A DNA stretch of 64,000 nucleotides, from NCBI GenBank assembly GCA_965153355.1, contig OZ231127.1, positions 24,738,001-24,802,000 of the forward strand, written 5' to 3'. Under the pieces are notes generated by a model. That model was not told where the DNA came from. It did not search any database and was given only the letters and a program-made list of their open reading frames with translations. Below are positions 24,902 through 37,736 of the stretch, piece after piece. The first letter of the stretch is position 1, and each line of letters starts with the position of its first letter. Source of the DNA: Flaccisagitta enflata (taxonomy: Eukaryota > Chaetognatha > Sagittoidea > Aphragmophora). Made by a program: the position numbers and the translations under genes.

Positions 24902-25139
24902 GTGAGTTGAAGCTTTTTTTTTAGAATGGAAGCAAAAAACGTAGCAAAAAAAAAAAAAAGAAAAAAAAAAGAAAAAAAGGAAAAGGTCAGAAAGGGCGAC
25001 TTCTTTTCAAATACGTCGGTACATGGTAGGCTTTTGAGTAGCCTATTAAAATCATAAATTTCCAATGCAACGTTCATCAACATGTGCACCGCGACAATTT
25101 ATTTGAAACTTGTTGCATCGTGTCGTTTTCCATTCGCAG

Positions 25140-25634
25140 TTCGAAAACGACATTCCTTACCATCCCCCGCCCAACGTGGTTTTCGACGACGGCGAAGTCG
25201 AAGTTGACATTCCCTATCACGGGCCTCCGACGGGCGCCGACCGCGAGTCCATCCAATCGGACGAACTCTCCATTCCTGATTGGACCACTCCTCTTCCCCC
25301 TCCTCCACCGCCGCCACCGAGATTGACCAATCAGAAGACGGCTTCATCTTCCGCATCATCATCATCCGCCAAAAAGAACAACAGCAGATCCGCGCATCGT
25401 CATCAGCATCATTATCCTCAGCATCAACATCATCAACCTCATCGTGGTTATCATACTCCTTTGGAAGTGGAGATTCCTTATCATCCTCCTCTAGAGGTTG
25501 ACATTCCTTATCATCCGCCTTTGGAGGATTTTGACGGGGCGGTTGGCAACGTCATGGTCGAGATTCCATCGCATATCCTCGACGATGACGATGAAGAGGA
25601 AGAGGAAATCGAGATGGATATCGAATTAGCAAAG
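25140..25634 (+). CDS. Polycystin-1-like exon: C-tail with IPYHPP repeats
   Basis: The acceptor is TTCGCAG and the donor AAG|GTACAG, phase 0-0, 165 codons. The motif (D/E)IPYHxP occurs four times, with a fifth variant EIPSH. There is a run of eight Pro, a His-rich block, and a final acidic stretch DDDDEEEEEIEMDIE. The spacing and orderly repetition suggest a tandemly duplicated short linear motif; its partner is unknown to me. Confidence 0.75.
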
Positions 25635-25857
25635 GTACAGATACAACAACTGAATGGTTCCAGCTTTCGTTTTTGGAAAGGCATTAGTTTTTTTCCTTCC
25701 GGTACACTGAAAGTTTGTTTTTTGTTTTTACTCCAAAAGCATACTTCTAGACTAAAAAATCTAGCCTTGTGTGCATTAAAAAAATCAACGATTTGAGTGA
25801 ATTTAGTGACGTAAGACAACCTCTGGCATGTAAATGATATCTTTCTTTTCCGTTCAG

Positions 25858-25997
25858 GTAAATATGGCGTACGTGGTCGATCCAGCATCTCAGACCCAGT
25901 CTCACCGGAAGCCGAGACACGAAACCAGTCTTCATCTTCATCAACGGATTGAGGACGACATCCACGAGGCCGACACCAGTCAGGGCGAGAAGACCAG
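25858..25997 (+). CDS. Polycystin-1-like exon: distal tail
   Basis: The acceptor is CGTTCAG and the donor ACCAG|GTCGGT; phase 0 in, two bases out. 46 codons, hydrophilic, His/Glu rich (LHLHQRIEDDIHEADTSQGE). The donor is followed within 20 bp by a GT array. Confidence 0.7.
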
Positions 25998-26014
25998 GTC
26001 GGTATTACTCATCG

Positions 26015-26151
<137 letters not shown>

Positions 26152-26182
26152 AGTAAGACACGTCCTTGCGACCTTACTACAG

Positions 26183-26435
26183 ATCTGGCCGCCGATCTGA
26201 CGGTCGATCTCCCGGCAAACGTCTTCACAAGACGCGGTCTCGTGGAAAAGTCAAATTGCTCGACGCGGAAACTGCCGCACTGCCGCATCCGTCGCATCCC
26301 CAGCGGTTCGTCGAGTCCCAAGCTACTAGCTCGGGCAACTCCTCGTCCACCGCGAGTGGAAGGACTGGAAACCGCAATTTGGCCTATCATTCATCGCCAA
26401 CGGACCAACTGACGCACGGCGAGACGCCTTGTTGA
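26183..26435 (+). CDS. Polycystin-1-like terminal exon
   Basis: The acceptor is ACTACAG at 26182. One base completes an Arg codon, then 83 codons and TGA at 26433-26435. It is basic at first (SGRRSDGRSPGKRLHKTRSR), then Ser/Thr rich. The frame is fixed by the preceding exon. No domain is recognised. Confidence 0.75.
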
Positions 26436-27440
26436 ATGGCGAAGATGGTTTTGTTGTGTTTTCTTTCCGCGCTTGCGCGATGCGCTTTTTAGCCACTTCT
26501 GATATCGCAAAAGTCATTTGCATAAATTTACTCAAGAGTTCCTCCCAGTTAGTGTTGACGTTTTCTCTCATGAGTTATGCTATTATTGTCTTTGTTGAAT
26601 ACGCTCGTCCGCCTGTCCGTCGTTCCGTCCTGAGGGCTTTTGTTCATTACAGTTCAATAATGGGCTCTGTTACTTTTGAAATTGTGACACAAAATGTTAG
26701 GACTCTTCCTTCTTCTATTTTGACAAAGGACAATCAACTGTTTATTTTAGCCCTAATCTTTTTTTGCGCATCCTGGAAGTAAGCCAAATAATACAGCCAG
26801 CAAATGCTGACAGGATACCAAGCTACAAAAAATCTGAAGACTACATTTTTTCACTCTCATCGCGGACAATCATTTTGTATCTTGACTTTGTTCCAAAGAA
26901 TCGCACACGAGGTCAAATTTCATCCTTTATAAAGAATACTCACTATGTTGCTATGTATGATTTAGATTTACCTTTTTTTATTTGTGCTAATTTGCCTCAG
27001 TAATACCAAATACTTGTTTTCCTGTTTGAAATTGCCTTTCGTCATTACCAATCGGTTGAATCTCTTTTCTCTTTGAGAGATGGTCTGCAATTTTCATATT
27101 TGTACACTCAGCATTAATTTCATGATAAATACTGTTTTTATTCGTCAATGTCGGCAGTTTTAAAAACTATGAGCAAATTTGTTTACGTAAATTCAAGCCA
27201 ATGTAGTAATATTGGCAAAAAAGTAAGTAGTAATAGTCGCCCGGTGACATTTCACTATTAACGGCTTGCTAGGAAAACGGAAAATATTTATCTCACTAGA
27301 AAAGTTTCTCAACCGAGGAGTGATAACCTTGCTCAAAAATTGACTGTTTCTTTATTATGTTTTTGCTCTATCTGTGTTTGACATGCCTTGTGATTGCATG
27401 CATGTCAGAAATAAAGTTTATTTTTGAAAAGAGATTACCG
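26436..27440 (+). other. Probable 3' UTR of the polycystin-like gene
   Basis: There is about 1 kb of unique, AT-rich, microsatellite-free sequence between the stop codon and a canonical poly(A) signal. The absence of simple repeats contrasts with the introns. Confidence 0.6.
27410..27415 (+). promoter_or_regulatory. Poly(A) signal AATAAA
   Basis: AATAAA about 975 bp after the stop, followed by a T/G-rich stretch (gtttatttttg). Confidence 0.55.
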
Positions 27441-27551
27441 GTTAATTGATTTCATCCATGAAGGTCGACGAGATGAGGTAGACAAAAAATTATTAGTACC
27501 CTTTAAGATAGTCCTTTTTTTTTTTTTTTGTTTGTTTGATTTTTGTTCGTT

Positions 27552-27679
27552 TTTTTAGGTGCGACAAAGCACCTCTATAACTGGCTGTGTCCGTCGGTCT
27601 GTCGGTCGGTCTGTCGGTCGGTAACGCATTTGTTCGACGATCCACACGTCGCACCTATTGGCCTACTTGGCCTTGTTTT
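27552..27679 (+). mobile_element. Hairpin/(GTCC)n family, copy A7 (short)
   Basis: TTTTTTTAGGTGCGACAAAG start with a hairpin variant (GGTGCG...AGCACC), TCTATAACTGGCTGTGTCCG, a (GGTC/TGTC) run, and a TTGGCCTTGTTTTC end. Confidence 0.65.
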
Positions 27680-27770
27680 CTGGTGAATTGAAACGATGTA
27701 ACGATTTTTTAGCCCAGACCTGAGTTCGCTGCAGCGGGGAAAGTTAGTGTAAGAGTACCACTATAAGTAA

Positions 27771-27776
27771 GAGAGA

Positions 27777-27842
<66 letters not shown>

Positions 27843-28075
27843 AGATTAGATTAGATTATAATTGCTCAATAATGTGCATTTGTCACGTAAACAATAACAA
27901 TTGTTTTTGAGCTCTACAAGTAATTGATAAAGTACAAGGAATCTTCACCAGAGTATTTTCAGTAATGTTTTCAGCGAAATGATGTGGGAGCTTGGAGACT
28001 GAGACAGTGAGACAGTGAGAGGGTTGCGATACAGGTGCTATCTATGATATATTAAGCACTCTCTTCACTGTAATT

Positions 28076-28105
<30 letters not shown>
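27771..28105. repeat. (GA)n microsatellites
   Basis: GA arrays at about 27771-27841 and 28075-28100, with GAGC variants after the second. Confidence 0.95.
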
Positions 28106-28106
<1 letters not shown>

Positions 28107-28547
28107 CGAGAGCGAGAGCAAGGGTTATTCGGGAGGCAGAGGCACCGAATCCGCTAAGCTGCCGCGTAGAAAAAAATAGCCTAAGCTGCCGTGGATCGTG
28201 AAAAGTACTGTACCCTCCGTTCTGGGTGGTGTTTTGTAACTCTCTCCTTATTAAAACAAGGCCAGTATCACGACTACCTTAGAATCGTGCGGCCGGTAAG
28301 GGGCATTGATGTAGGGACATTGTAGCCTTGTAGGAGTCACAGGTTCACAGATGCATACAGTTGTTTTTCAAGCCTTTGTCTGATAGTCGCGTTTCGGCGA
28401 CATACGGCCGTTCGCGTTCCTTAGGCATGGACCGGAATTGATTCCGCAATGTTGCTAGGTCGGCAAGGACCGTCAACGTCTCAGCAGCTACGTCAAGTTC
28501 GAGAGGGTGCCTTAAAGAGCGTTCGAAGGCATATTCATCTCATCCCT

Positions 28548-28975
28548 TAACTTTATTTTTTCTTCATATGTATCCTTTCAAACGAAACTCAAAGATATTT
28601 ATAAGTAAAGCGATTTTAGAATTGAATCATTCATACTTGCTTTTTTCGCTGTCATGAGGCGTTTTATGATCATTAATTATAATTATAATTCGACGGTTAG
28701 AAAAAAAACCTTATTCTTGTTGAAGAACTTTCATCGATTTGTAAGAAACAAAAAAACTGCAGTATGCAAATGAGGATTAGATCGACCGAAAACAGATGAA
28801 GTCATCACCCGCACAGATTTCATCAAATTTACACAGAGGAGGATCCCTCAATCTTTCTTCCTTTTCGCTCCTCTTTCCCCCGGGGCTAGCCATATCTGCC
28901 GCACTTTGCCGGTCACCCGCCGCTTGGCATTGCTACCATGCTACACAGAATCGGCACCTCCGAGTCGAGAGGATT
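28548..28975. repeat. Dispersed repeat C, most complete copy
   Basis: ATGTATCCTTTCAAACGAAA, GATTTTAGAATTGAAT and ATACTTGCTTTT recur at 3318-3400. TATGCAAATGA, CATATCTGCCGCA and CTACACAGAATCGGCA recur at 4290-4405. In the earlier location the two halves are separated by about 800 bp of microsatellites, so the family is older than that expansion. The class is unknown. Confidence 0.65.
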
Positions 28976-29247
28976 TACGGCGAAGCATATAAGACTGAAA
29001 ACGATAGAATACTTTTGACCCTAACGGTTGGATTGTATATAGAGACGCCCCGAAATAAAAGTTGGGCTTACGGCCTACAGGCAAGGAAATAGATAGTAAG
29101 AGTTTAAAAAGCAGAATATCATGGTAAAAAAATTAACAAGCGAATGGAAAGAATTTTGATCTTAAAGAGACAAAGACAAAAACCAGGATACCAGCATTGA
29201 GGGTCAAATCTCGAATTCAAGTCCAATCAAGAAAACATTTTCGGGTG

Positions 29248-29397
29248 GGTATCACCAGTGGGAAAATCGAACTGGTGAGAATTTGTTAAAAAAAAGATTC
29301 TTACCAGTGGGATGAGAAAGTCATCCCACTGGTGAGAATTTTTTTTTTTTATAAATTCTCACCAGTGGGAAGAATTGAATTCTAACCAGTGGGAAAG

Positions 29398-29398
<1 letters not shown>
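29248..29398. repeat. Cluster 1 of the 16-bp module TTCTCACCAGTGGGAA
   Basis: At least six full or partial modules in both orientations: partial near 29251 and 29271, about 29297-29313, 29322-29340 (reverse), 29356-29371 and 29380-29396. They are separated by T-rich spacers. The same module in the same manner forms cluster 2 near 31.4 kb. Confidence 0.8.
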
Positions 29399-29444
<46 letters not shown>

Positions 29445-29465
29445 AGAGAGAGAGAGAGACAGACA
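29399..29465. repeat. (GA)n microsatellite
   Basis: A GA array with AAAG variants directly next to the module cluster. Confidence 0.95.
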
Positions 29466-30160
29466 GACATAAACAAGAAACAGAGAGAAAAAACAGTAAA
29501 AATGGTATCAAAAGCCCCTTCCCACAGTACAAAGAAAGGATGAAAATGGTAGATTCATTTTGCACCAAAGCATGTGTAGCATGTCTCTTGTTTTATTAAT
29601 TCATACAATATCTATCCTAGTAGATATATCACCTTAAATGGCATTGTTAAGATTCTCTGAGATCAAAGGAAAAATTCTAACTCACGAGAACACCCCCATT
29701 TTTAGCCATGTGCTTTGTGACTTTTTACCACGCCCTTCTGGCGTCCAAGCTTTATGACCTTGTGGCACCGCACCTGTTAAAATACCTGACCCATTCCTGC
29801 CCATGCTAAACAGGTACTGAGGTACTCATGTATCGAGCCAAATGGCATACTTTCTACTTAGTACTTACTACTTTTTACATACTACTTACTACTTATTACT
29901 TACAATAAAGGCGGCTAATCGCCGTAGGAAAAAAGTTGTAAATGCTGAGAGAAAAAAAGAGAGTTGCAGACAGGTAGACAGGGGCATCCAACAAGTTTTT
30001 CCACTTTTCCACTCGGACGGCCAAATGGGCCAACAGACCAATGGATGGACTGATGGACAAAGTCTTTCATAGAGTCCGGAGTTGAAATGAGAGATAGACT
30101 GTGCTACCAGGATGCACAATTATCACCTGGGACATTTCAAAGTTCAAATAAACTTCAACT
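29466..30160. other. No gene recognised
   Basis: Unique sequence apart from a run of diverged tactacttact repeats near 29860-29905 and a short match (ataaaggcggctaatcgccg) to the sequence at 3421. Confidence 0.5.
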
Positions 30161-30161
30161 A

Positions 30162-30338
30162 CAGTTGAACCCCGCTCTAACGGACCCGCCACCAACAGAA
30201 TTCCGCCTATAACAGATGCAAATTCATGTTCCCTTCAACTCAATTTCTTTTAGTTTCTTTGTTGGCAATAACAGAATTCCGCACATAACAGAAGAAAATT
30301 GTTGGTCCCCTGAAATCCGTTAGAGCGGGGTTCAACTG
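30162..30338. mobile_element. Palindromic MITE, pogo/Tigger-like termini
   Basis: The left terminus is CAGTTGAACCCCGCTCTAAC and the right terminus is its reverse complement (ending CGGGGTTCAACTG). The 177-bp element contains internal inverted AACAGAATTCCGC words and no ORF. A TA precedes the left end but CT follows the right, so the target duplication is imperfect. The CAGTtgAACC(c/t)CG terminus is typical of pogo-type Tc1/mariner elements. Older fragments with the same end are at 7154 and 12377. Confidence 0.7.
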
Positions 30339-31016
30339 CTTTCGATTTGGGGAAAATGTGAAAATAATGAAAAATTAAAAAAAATTAAAAAGACTATCCC
30401 GCACAGAATTCTGAATTCTCATCTGAAAGAGGAGAATTAGCTTTCTCTTAGCTATTAATTTCATGCGTAGTACCATTTGGCCCCAAAAAATGATCAACTT
30501 CCTCAAACCACTCATAAGAAAAAGGGAAAATCGTTTTCCGCTATAGGTCTCAAAAAGCCGAAGGTATTCTTTGACTTTTTTCCAATAATATAGCGCTCAT
30601 CTCAACCCCCACTGAAAAGGTCATGTCACAAGTTGAGGTTTAAGAGACGCAAATGCATTCACTCAATAGAGCAACCTTTAATTAGCCTAGATCTCAAATA
30701 TTTCATGATATAAATGAAATTAAGATACTTAAAATCTATCCTCCGGTCAAGGTGGTCATTGCTTCCATCGTACTGTGCATTCAAGGGACTTTTTTCTGAT
30801 GGGCTGAGATCCTTAACTCCTGCGCCATGCGTTAAAGAAGAAGCTTTAAAGATCCATTTTCAAGACCCAAAATCAAAATTATCGCCTTGAGATCAAAACC
30901 CCAGCAATGACGTCCAAATTTCATCTTTTACACTGAAATCACACACTCGTGGAACTTATATGTAATTTCAGCTAAGAAGAGTCAAATTTCTTACTGAAAC
31001 GGCCGCTGCATCTAAG
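30339..31016. other. No gene recognised
   Basis: Unique AT-rich sequence; no ORF or repeat of note is seen. Confidence 0.5.
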
Positions 31017-31189
31017 GTTTTTTGTTGCGGACTCGCGAATCTATAAGAGGATTTGTCTGACTGTCTGTCAGTCCGTTGGTCCTTCCATTGGTCTGTCTGG
31101 GGTCATTGAGTTGGAAATTGTGAAAACAAGTATTTCCGCCCCTGCCTATTTGTCCGCTACTGGTATTGGCTATGTATTCCGCCTTGTTT
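31017..31189 (+). mobile_element. Hairpin/(GTCC)n family, copy A8
   Basis: GTTGCGGACTCGCGAATCTA and TAAGAGGATTTGTC, a GTCAGTCCGTTGGTCC run, TTCCGCCCCTGCC, and a GTATTCCGCCTTGTTTC end. It is more diverged than A1 and A3. Confidence 0.6.
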
Positions 31190-31389
31190 CTTGGTAAAAG
31201 GTCAAAGGTTTACATTTATATACATATGCTTTGTTCTTTTACATCTCCCTCTCTGCAGCCTAAAATAAAGTGTGAAAGATTTGATCCTGGCCTTGGGTCT
31301 CATGTTCATAATCCTGTTCTAAAAGCATTGGAAGTAGGCCCTTTCCTCCCTCTTGCTCCCCGTTCCTCCCCTTTCCTCCGTTTCCTCCA

Positions 31390-31545
31390 TTTTCTTCCCA
31401 CTAGTGAGAATTTTTTTTTATATAAATTCTCACCAGTGGGAAATATTTTTTTCTTACCAGTGGGATGAGTTTTCTTTCCCACTGGTGAGAATTTAATTTC
31501 TTCCCACTGGTGAGAACAAAATCCTTCCCACTGGTGAGAATTCCC
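31390..31545. repeat. Cluster 2 of the 16-bp module TTCTCACCAGTGGGAA
   Basis: Modules occur at about 31393 (reverse, one mismatch), 31428 (forward), 31452 (forward variant), 31475 (reverse), 31501 (reverse) and 31524 (reverse). The forward module at 31428 and its neighbours are joined by the same T-rich spacer as in cluster 1. Confidence 0.8.
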
Positions 31546-32225
31546 CACATTTTCATGGGCAACCTCATACTTCACTTCCAACCTACACAGGAAAATGTTT
31601 CCCCACATTGATTGAAATGTCTATCCCAGCTTCCTCTACCCTGTGTGATGGTTTTATTCGACATCCATGTTGTCTTCTGCTAATTGCCTTCAGTGCGCGA
31701 ATACAATCAAAACCAGATACGCCCCAGTTGAGATCAACTTGACTGCTGCCAACAACGCGGACGACGCGAACTAGCGTTTAAACCGGAATTCAGCGAGGAA
31801 ATAGAAAGAGAAGCCTAGGAAGTGCCAGGAGCATCCTTGGTAGGGCCGGTGTGAGTTCTGAGCTGAGAGGGCTGATTTAGGGTCCTATTATGTCAGTAAA
31901 ACAGTTGTGGAGGCAGATTTGAGACTATTAAGGCCATTATTACTGGTATCAAGGGGCCTGAGATGGCTGGATCTGGGCTTTCACAGCCTTAAACGGGGTA
32001 GGATGTGCGTATGTATGGAAATTCACTTTTCTGCAGGACATAGCCTAAGGCCTTGCGGGTTTGGCCGTGAGAAGGCCGAGGCTCGGTTTTGAGGCCAAAC
32101 CCGAAATTTGGTTTTGCCTTCGGGCCCGACTTTGTTTTATGAGGATATTTTCTTTATATCATTCTTTTAATCTCACTTATCAAATTTTTTGTGTGTTTTT
32201 TTTTTCTCACCTTTTTTAAAATATT
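31546..32225. other. No gene recognised
   Basis: Largely unique sequence. Words such as ggtatcaaggggcctgaga and ggccgtgagaaggccgaggc give weak local inverted structure. No coding region is supported. Confidence 0.45.
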
Positions 32226-32325
32226 ATATGTGTGTGTATGTGTATGTTTATGAATGTGTGTGTGTATATTCATGAATGTTTTTGTATGTGTATGTAGGTA
32301 TGTGTGTGTATGTATGTGTGTATGT

Positions 32326-32701
<376 letters not shown>

Positions 32702-32781
32702 GGAGGATATTTGGGGTTTGCTACTTTGGCCGATGTTATCAACTGGGAGGGGGGTTGTGTTTCTCGTACATCGTGGGATTT

Positions 32782-33473
<692 letters not shown>

Positions 33474-33542
33474 CTGATTTGCATTTATTTGCTTGTTTTT
33501 TTTCTTATTATGGTGTTCAAACTTATTCTTCTCCCCTTTTTT

Positions 33543-36500
33543 GGGCAGTGGCCCTAAAGGGCCGATGTCCTGTAGGACACAGGGGTGAATTTCCATATGT
33601 CCGTCCTTCCGTCCTTCCGTCCGTCCGTCCTTCCATCCATCCCCCCCAAGCTTTCCAAGCCTCAAATTCCCATCGGATAACATGGGAAATTGTCTAGTAC
33701 TCGAACTAGCAGGCAATTTGCTAGCAGAGCTGCTAGCAGAAATCCCAACTGCTCTGCTAGCATAAATCTTTTTGCTGCTAGCAGGTAGTAGCAGAAATTT
33801 TGGGCCTTTTCTACGCAAAAATTAAAAAAACTTTTATCAAAAATTGTTCTTATACAGAAGAAAACATGACTTTTAACTTGATTTTTTCCAATACATTGGG
33901 ATCCATTCTTTTAAAGAAAGTATGTACAAAAATGCCTTGAGTAATTCTTGGTTAACCAAATGGCATTAATGCAACAAGAGTGAAACAGAGGGGAAATTGT
34001 CATAAAGAGTACAAGCATCACTAAATTTTCATAAGAGAATCATTAGATTGTTGTCTTATTATTTGATGAATCAGGAAATTGATAATTTCAGATGGAAAAA
34101 GAAATTCATTTCTTTTTCCATATAAATGAATTCAATATCAAAACACAAGGGTTGACAGCCGGCAGCCCACTCTTTTACTCAAAATAGACCAACCATACAA
34201 CTACTGACTTACCTACCATTTCATACTTTGATCAATAGAGTGTCAAAAAATATATTCTACTGAAATGATGTGTTTAAAATACTTTCATTATTTTGACCAG
34301 TTAAACCTTCATCACATCAAATATGTTATCGTTATCATAGAGCAATTCTACTCTTAGCATAAATCTATTTCATACTTTTCTTCAGTAACCAAATGTTTGT
34401 TTTCTTTCAAAGAAATGCTTGATTTATTGATAATCATTACAACCATGCACCCCCCTCTGGATAGCCCCCAAAAGAAAAACCAAAAAACCGTTTCTGGGGA
34501 CCCCAAGAACTAATATCTAGGATGTCTTGGCTACCCGAAAGAACATCAGACTAAATCTTTTGAATGCAAAATTTTGAAAAAAATCTTTTTTTTGCAAAAA
34601 TCAAGTATTTTTTAGCATTTTTGGCACTTTTTCTGTTCATATAGCTTCCTAAACTTTAGAAAATACCTGAATAGTGTAAGGATACCTGATGTGCAACTGC
34701 TTTTATCGTTTCAAGCTAGTTTTGGTTAATAAGTTAAAGATTAGAGCAAAAAAATAGCAGAAAAACAGCAAATTAAGCCCTTTTTTAACATTTTTTTTTG
34801 GCTGAAATTATTCTAGTTACTTCAAGAACCCTGTAAACTATAAAAAATGTGTGGGGACAGTTGAACTATATATGGTTTCACTATTTTTAGCAAGTTTGAT
34901 GAAATATTTATCACTTAAAAGTTTTAAAAAATGACCTAAAACAGTAAATTTAAGCATTTTTTTTAGTAATTTAAGGCTTTTAGAATTTTAGACACCCTCA
35001 AACTATCTTATAGAGTTATAAATGTATACATTATATATATTTTTACATAAAATTCCCAAATTTGTATTTTTAAAAATATTTGATTAATAAAAACTTTTAT
35101 TTTAAGGTGTAGAGTTTGGTGCCCAAGATAAAGACTACAAAATAGTAAAATATGTATCAAAATATATTTAATGGTAAGATTTTTATGAAAATACTTATAT
35201 ACAGACAGGACCTTAACAAGAGGTGAGGAGGGACCCAAATGTTTAGCAGCCCCCCTTACAGCTTACATGGCTCAAGTAATTTTCTTACTTCCAGTGGCGG
35301 TTGACACCTTAGGTGGATACAATTGGCGCCACCGTGGCGTTTTTTGAATTTCCACCTAGAACACCCTTAAATTTTCAAAATTAGTGGAAAATAGTGTTTA
35401 TTTTTTGGGGGTCAAATTTGGACAATTTATTCAAATTTAGGGGTGTTCTAAATGGAAATTCAAAAATCGCCACGGTGGCGCCAATTATATATACCTAAGG
35501 TGTCAACCGCACCAACCTTTTGGTCCCTCCTCATTTCTTATTAGGGTCCTGTCTGTACTTATTTTTATCTATCCAAATTAATTAAGAAGCAATTTGATCA
35601 TGATGAGGCTTGAAAATACTAAAAATTACAAGAATTTATTGTTTTTAAGTCATTTTTTAAACTTTTAATTGATAAATATTTCATTAAACTTGCTAAAAAT
35701 AGTGAAACCATATATAGTTCAACTGTCCCCACAAGCTTTTTGTAGTTTACAGGGTTTTTGAAGAAGCTAGAATAATTTTAGCCAGAAAAAAATGTTAAAA
35801 AAGGGCTTAATTTGCTGTTATTGTGCTATTTTTTTTGCTCTAATCTTTAAATTATTAACCAAAACTAGCTTGAAGCGGTAAAAGCAGTTGTACATCAGGT
35901 ATCCTTACACTATTCAGGTATTTTCTAAAGTTTAGGAAGCTATATGAACAGAAAAAATGCCAAAAATGCTAAAAAATGCTTGATTTTTGCAAAAAAAAAA
36001 ACTTTTTTCAAAATTTTACATTCAAAAGATTTAGTCTGATGTTCTTTCGGGTAGCCAAGACATCCTAGATAATAGTTCTTGGGGTCCTCAGAAACGGTTT
36101 TTTGGTTTTTCTTTTGGGGGCTATCCAGAGGGGGGTGCATGACTAAGATCAGTCTTAAATTGCCCTAATGGCAAGATCTAGGTAAATGAAGAATGATAAA
36201 AGCAGGACCGGCTCTTTGGGGTGTTACTTTCAGCTATTTTCAGATGATTTCTCAAATGATTTTTTGACAAAAGAATGAAATTTATCCTTCAACCAATGTA
36301 ATTTTTTAAATATAATACAAAAATGTTTGAATTTTACTCCTTAAGACATGTTCACTCTATTGGTGCCTTCTGATGTGGTTATACATCATTATATCTATAA
36401 CTGCTACTTTCTGCTAGCAGTGCTAGCAGAAAATTTTCAAAAATGCTATCTGCTAGCAGTGAAAAAAATCCACTGCTAGTTCGAGTACTAAAATTGTCAA

Positions 36501-36776
36501 AATGCAAACTTCCCAATGAATAACATGGAAAATTTACATAAAAGCAAAAGAATGCATGTATCTCATTGAATAACATGGAAAATTGATGAAAACTAAGAAA
36601 AATGTAAAATTCCCATTGAATAACATGGCAAATTGAGAAGAAATTGAAAAAAAAAAACCAAATTCCCATATAATATCATGGAAAATTGCTACTAAGGCCT
36701 CAGATATGCCCTCCCAGGACGTATGGAAATTCACCCCTGTGTCCTACAGAACATCGGCCCTTTGGGGCCGCTGCCC
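33543..36776. mobile_element. Large palindromic foldback element (family B, copy B1)
   Basis: The outer ends are inverted copies: GGGCAGTGGCCCTAAAGGGC at 33543 with TCCTGTAGGACACAGGGGTG behind it, and the reverse complement at 36721-36776. Inner pairs continue the symmetry: TAGTACTCGAACTAGCAG (33695) with CTAGTTCGAGTACTA (36475); TGCACCCCCCTCTGGATAGC (34446) with its complement near 36140; and TTAGGTGGATACAATTGGCG (35310) with the reverse near 35500. The whole 3.2 kb could fold into one imperfect hairpin of about 1.6-kb arms. The right arm has about four diverged copies of an attgaataacatggaaaatt unit where the left has one. No ORF above 100 codons is seen. It shares terminal sequence with the smaller family B elements. 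Confidence 0.8.
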
Positions 36777-37254
36777 TGCTCTCACTCTACTTTTTCAGCC
36801 AATCACTCCAAGCAGGGCATCGGGTACCGCTGACCATGTGTGATCCTTAGATGACTTGTTATTCACCTTTTATCTCAGATTTATGTGATTGTTTGCTTCT
36901 TTTTTTTTCAATTTTTGTTTCTTTTTCTTTTTTTCTCTACTTTCGTTGTTTCATTTATTTTTCTCTCTCTTTTTTTCTCTCATTTTTTCCCTCTCTGGCA
37001 AATAACCAAATATCTTTTTGTTACTATAATTAAGTCGGGGTGCAAACGAAGGCAAAGTTTTGGTTTCAGACTCTTTATATAACTATACTAATGACTAAAT
37101 TAAAATTTTTAAATGAAACTTATAATTTTATAATTAAGAATTATCTTATTAGTACAAAAAAACCTAGTTTCATAAAGGCATTGCTTCATCTTATTAAAAA
37201 AGACAAGTAATGATCACTCAAAGCAATAGAATTTTTTCAAAATGACAGAGCAAA

Positions 37255-37425
37255 TATTCAGAAGCTGTGAAGGGAAAATTCTAAGACTTAAACAAATTAA
37301 ACAAATTTGCATTTCTAAGAACATGGCCCTCATCTTATATGTCCTTAGAATGAGGTCATGTTTTTGAAAATGCAAAATTTTATATTTAGAGAGAGTCTTA
37401 GAATTTTCCCTAGGACAGGTCAAGT
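37255..37425. repeat. Palindromic MITE-like repeat, copy 2
   Basis: Outer arms GGGAAAATTCTAAGAC and GTCTTAGAATTTTCCC; inner arms AATTTGCATTTCTAAG and TTTGAAAATGCAAAATTT; core ACATGGCCCTCATCTTATATG. The inner part matches the repeat at 9365-9510. Confidence 0.75.
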
Positions 37426-37736
37426 TGCAGAATCAAATTTTTCTTAGAATCCTTCATTTTTTCTCCCATTTTTACTTTCTCAGTACTCTTTTTTTATCTA
37501 CCAATGCTTTTCCATGCAAAACTAAAACAAATATGATATGAAAACTATATTTATCAATAAAAAAAATATAATTCAGTAAAATCTAAAATATCAAAAACAT
37601 TGGTTTGACTCTTGAAATTTGAGCTTCGTTTGCACTTTGACTTAATTAAAAACCCGATACAAACTCGCGATAAGCCCAAGGAAAGGTTTTGAGGTATTCC
37701 GAACCCGAACCGAAACCGTAGAAAAAAACGCCATAC

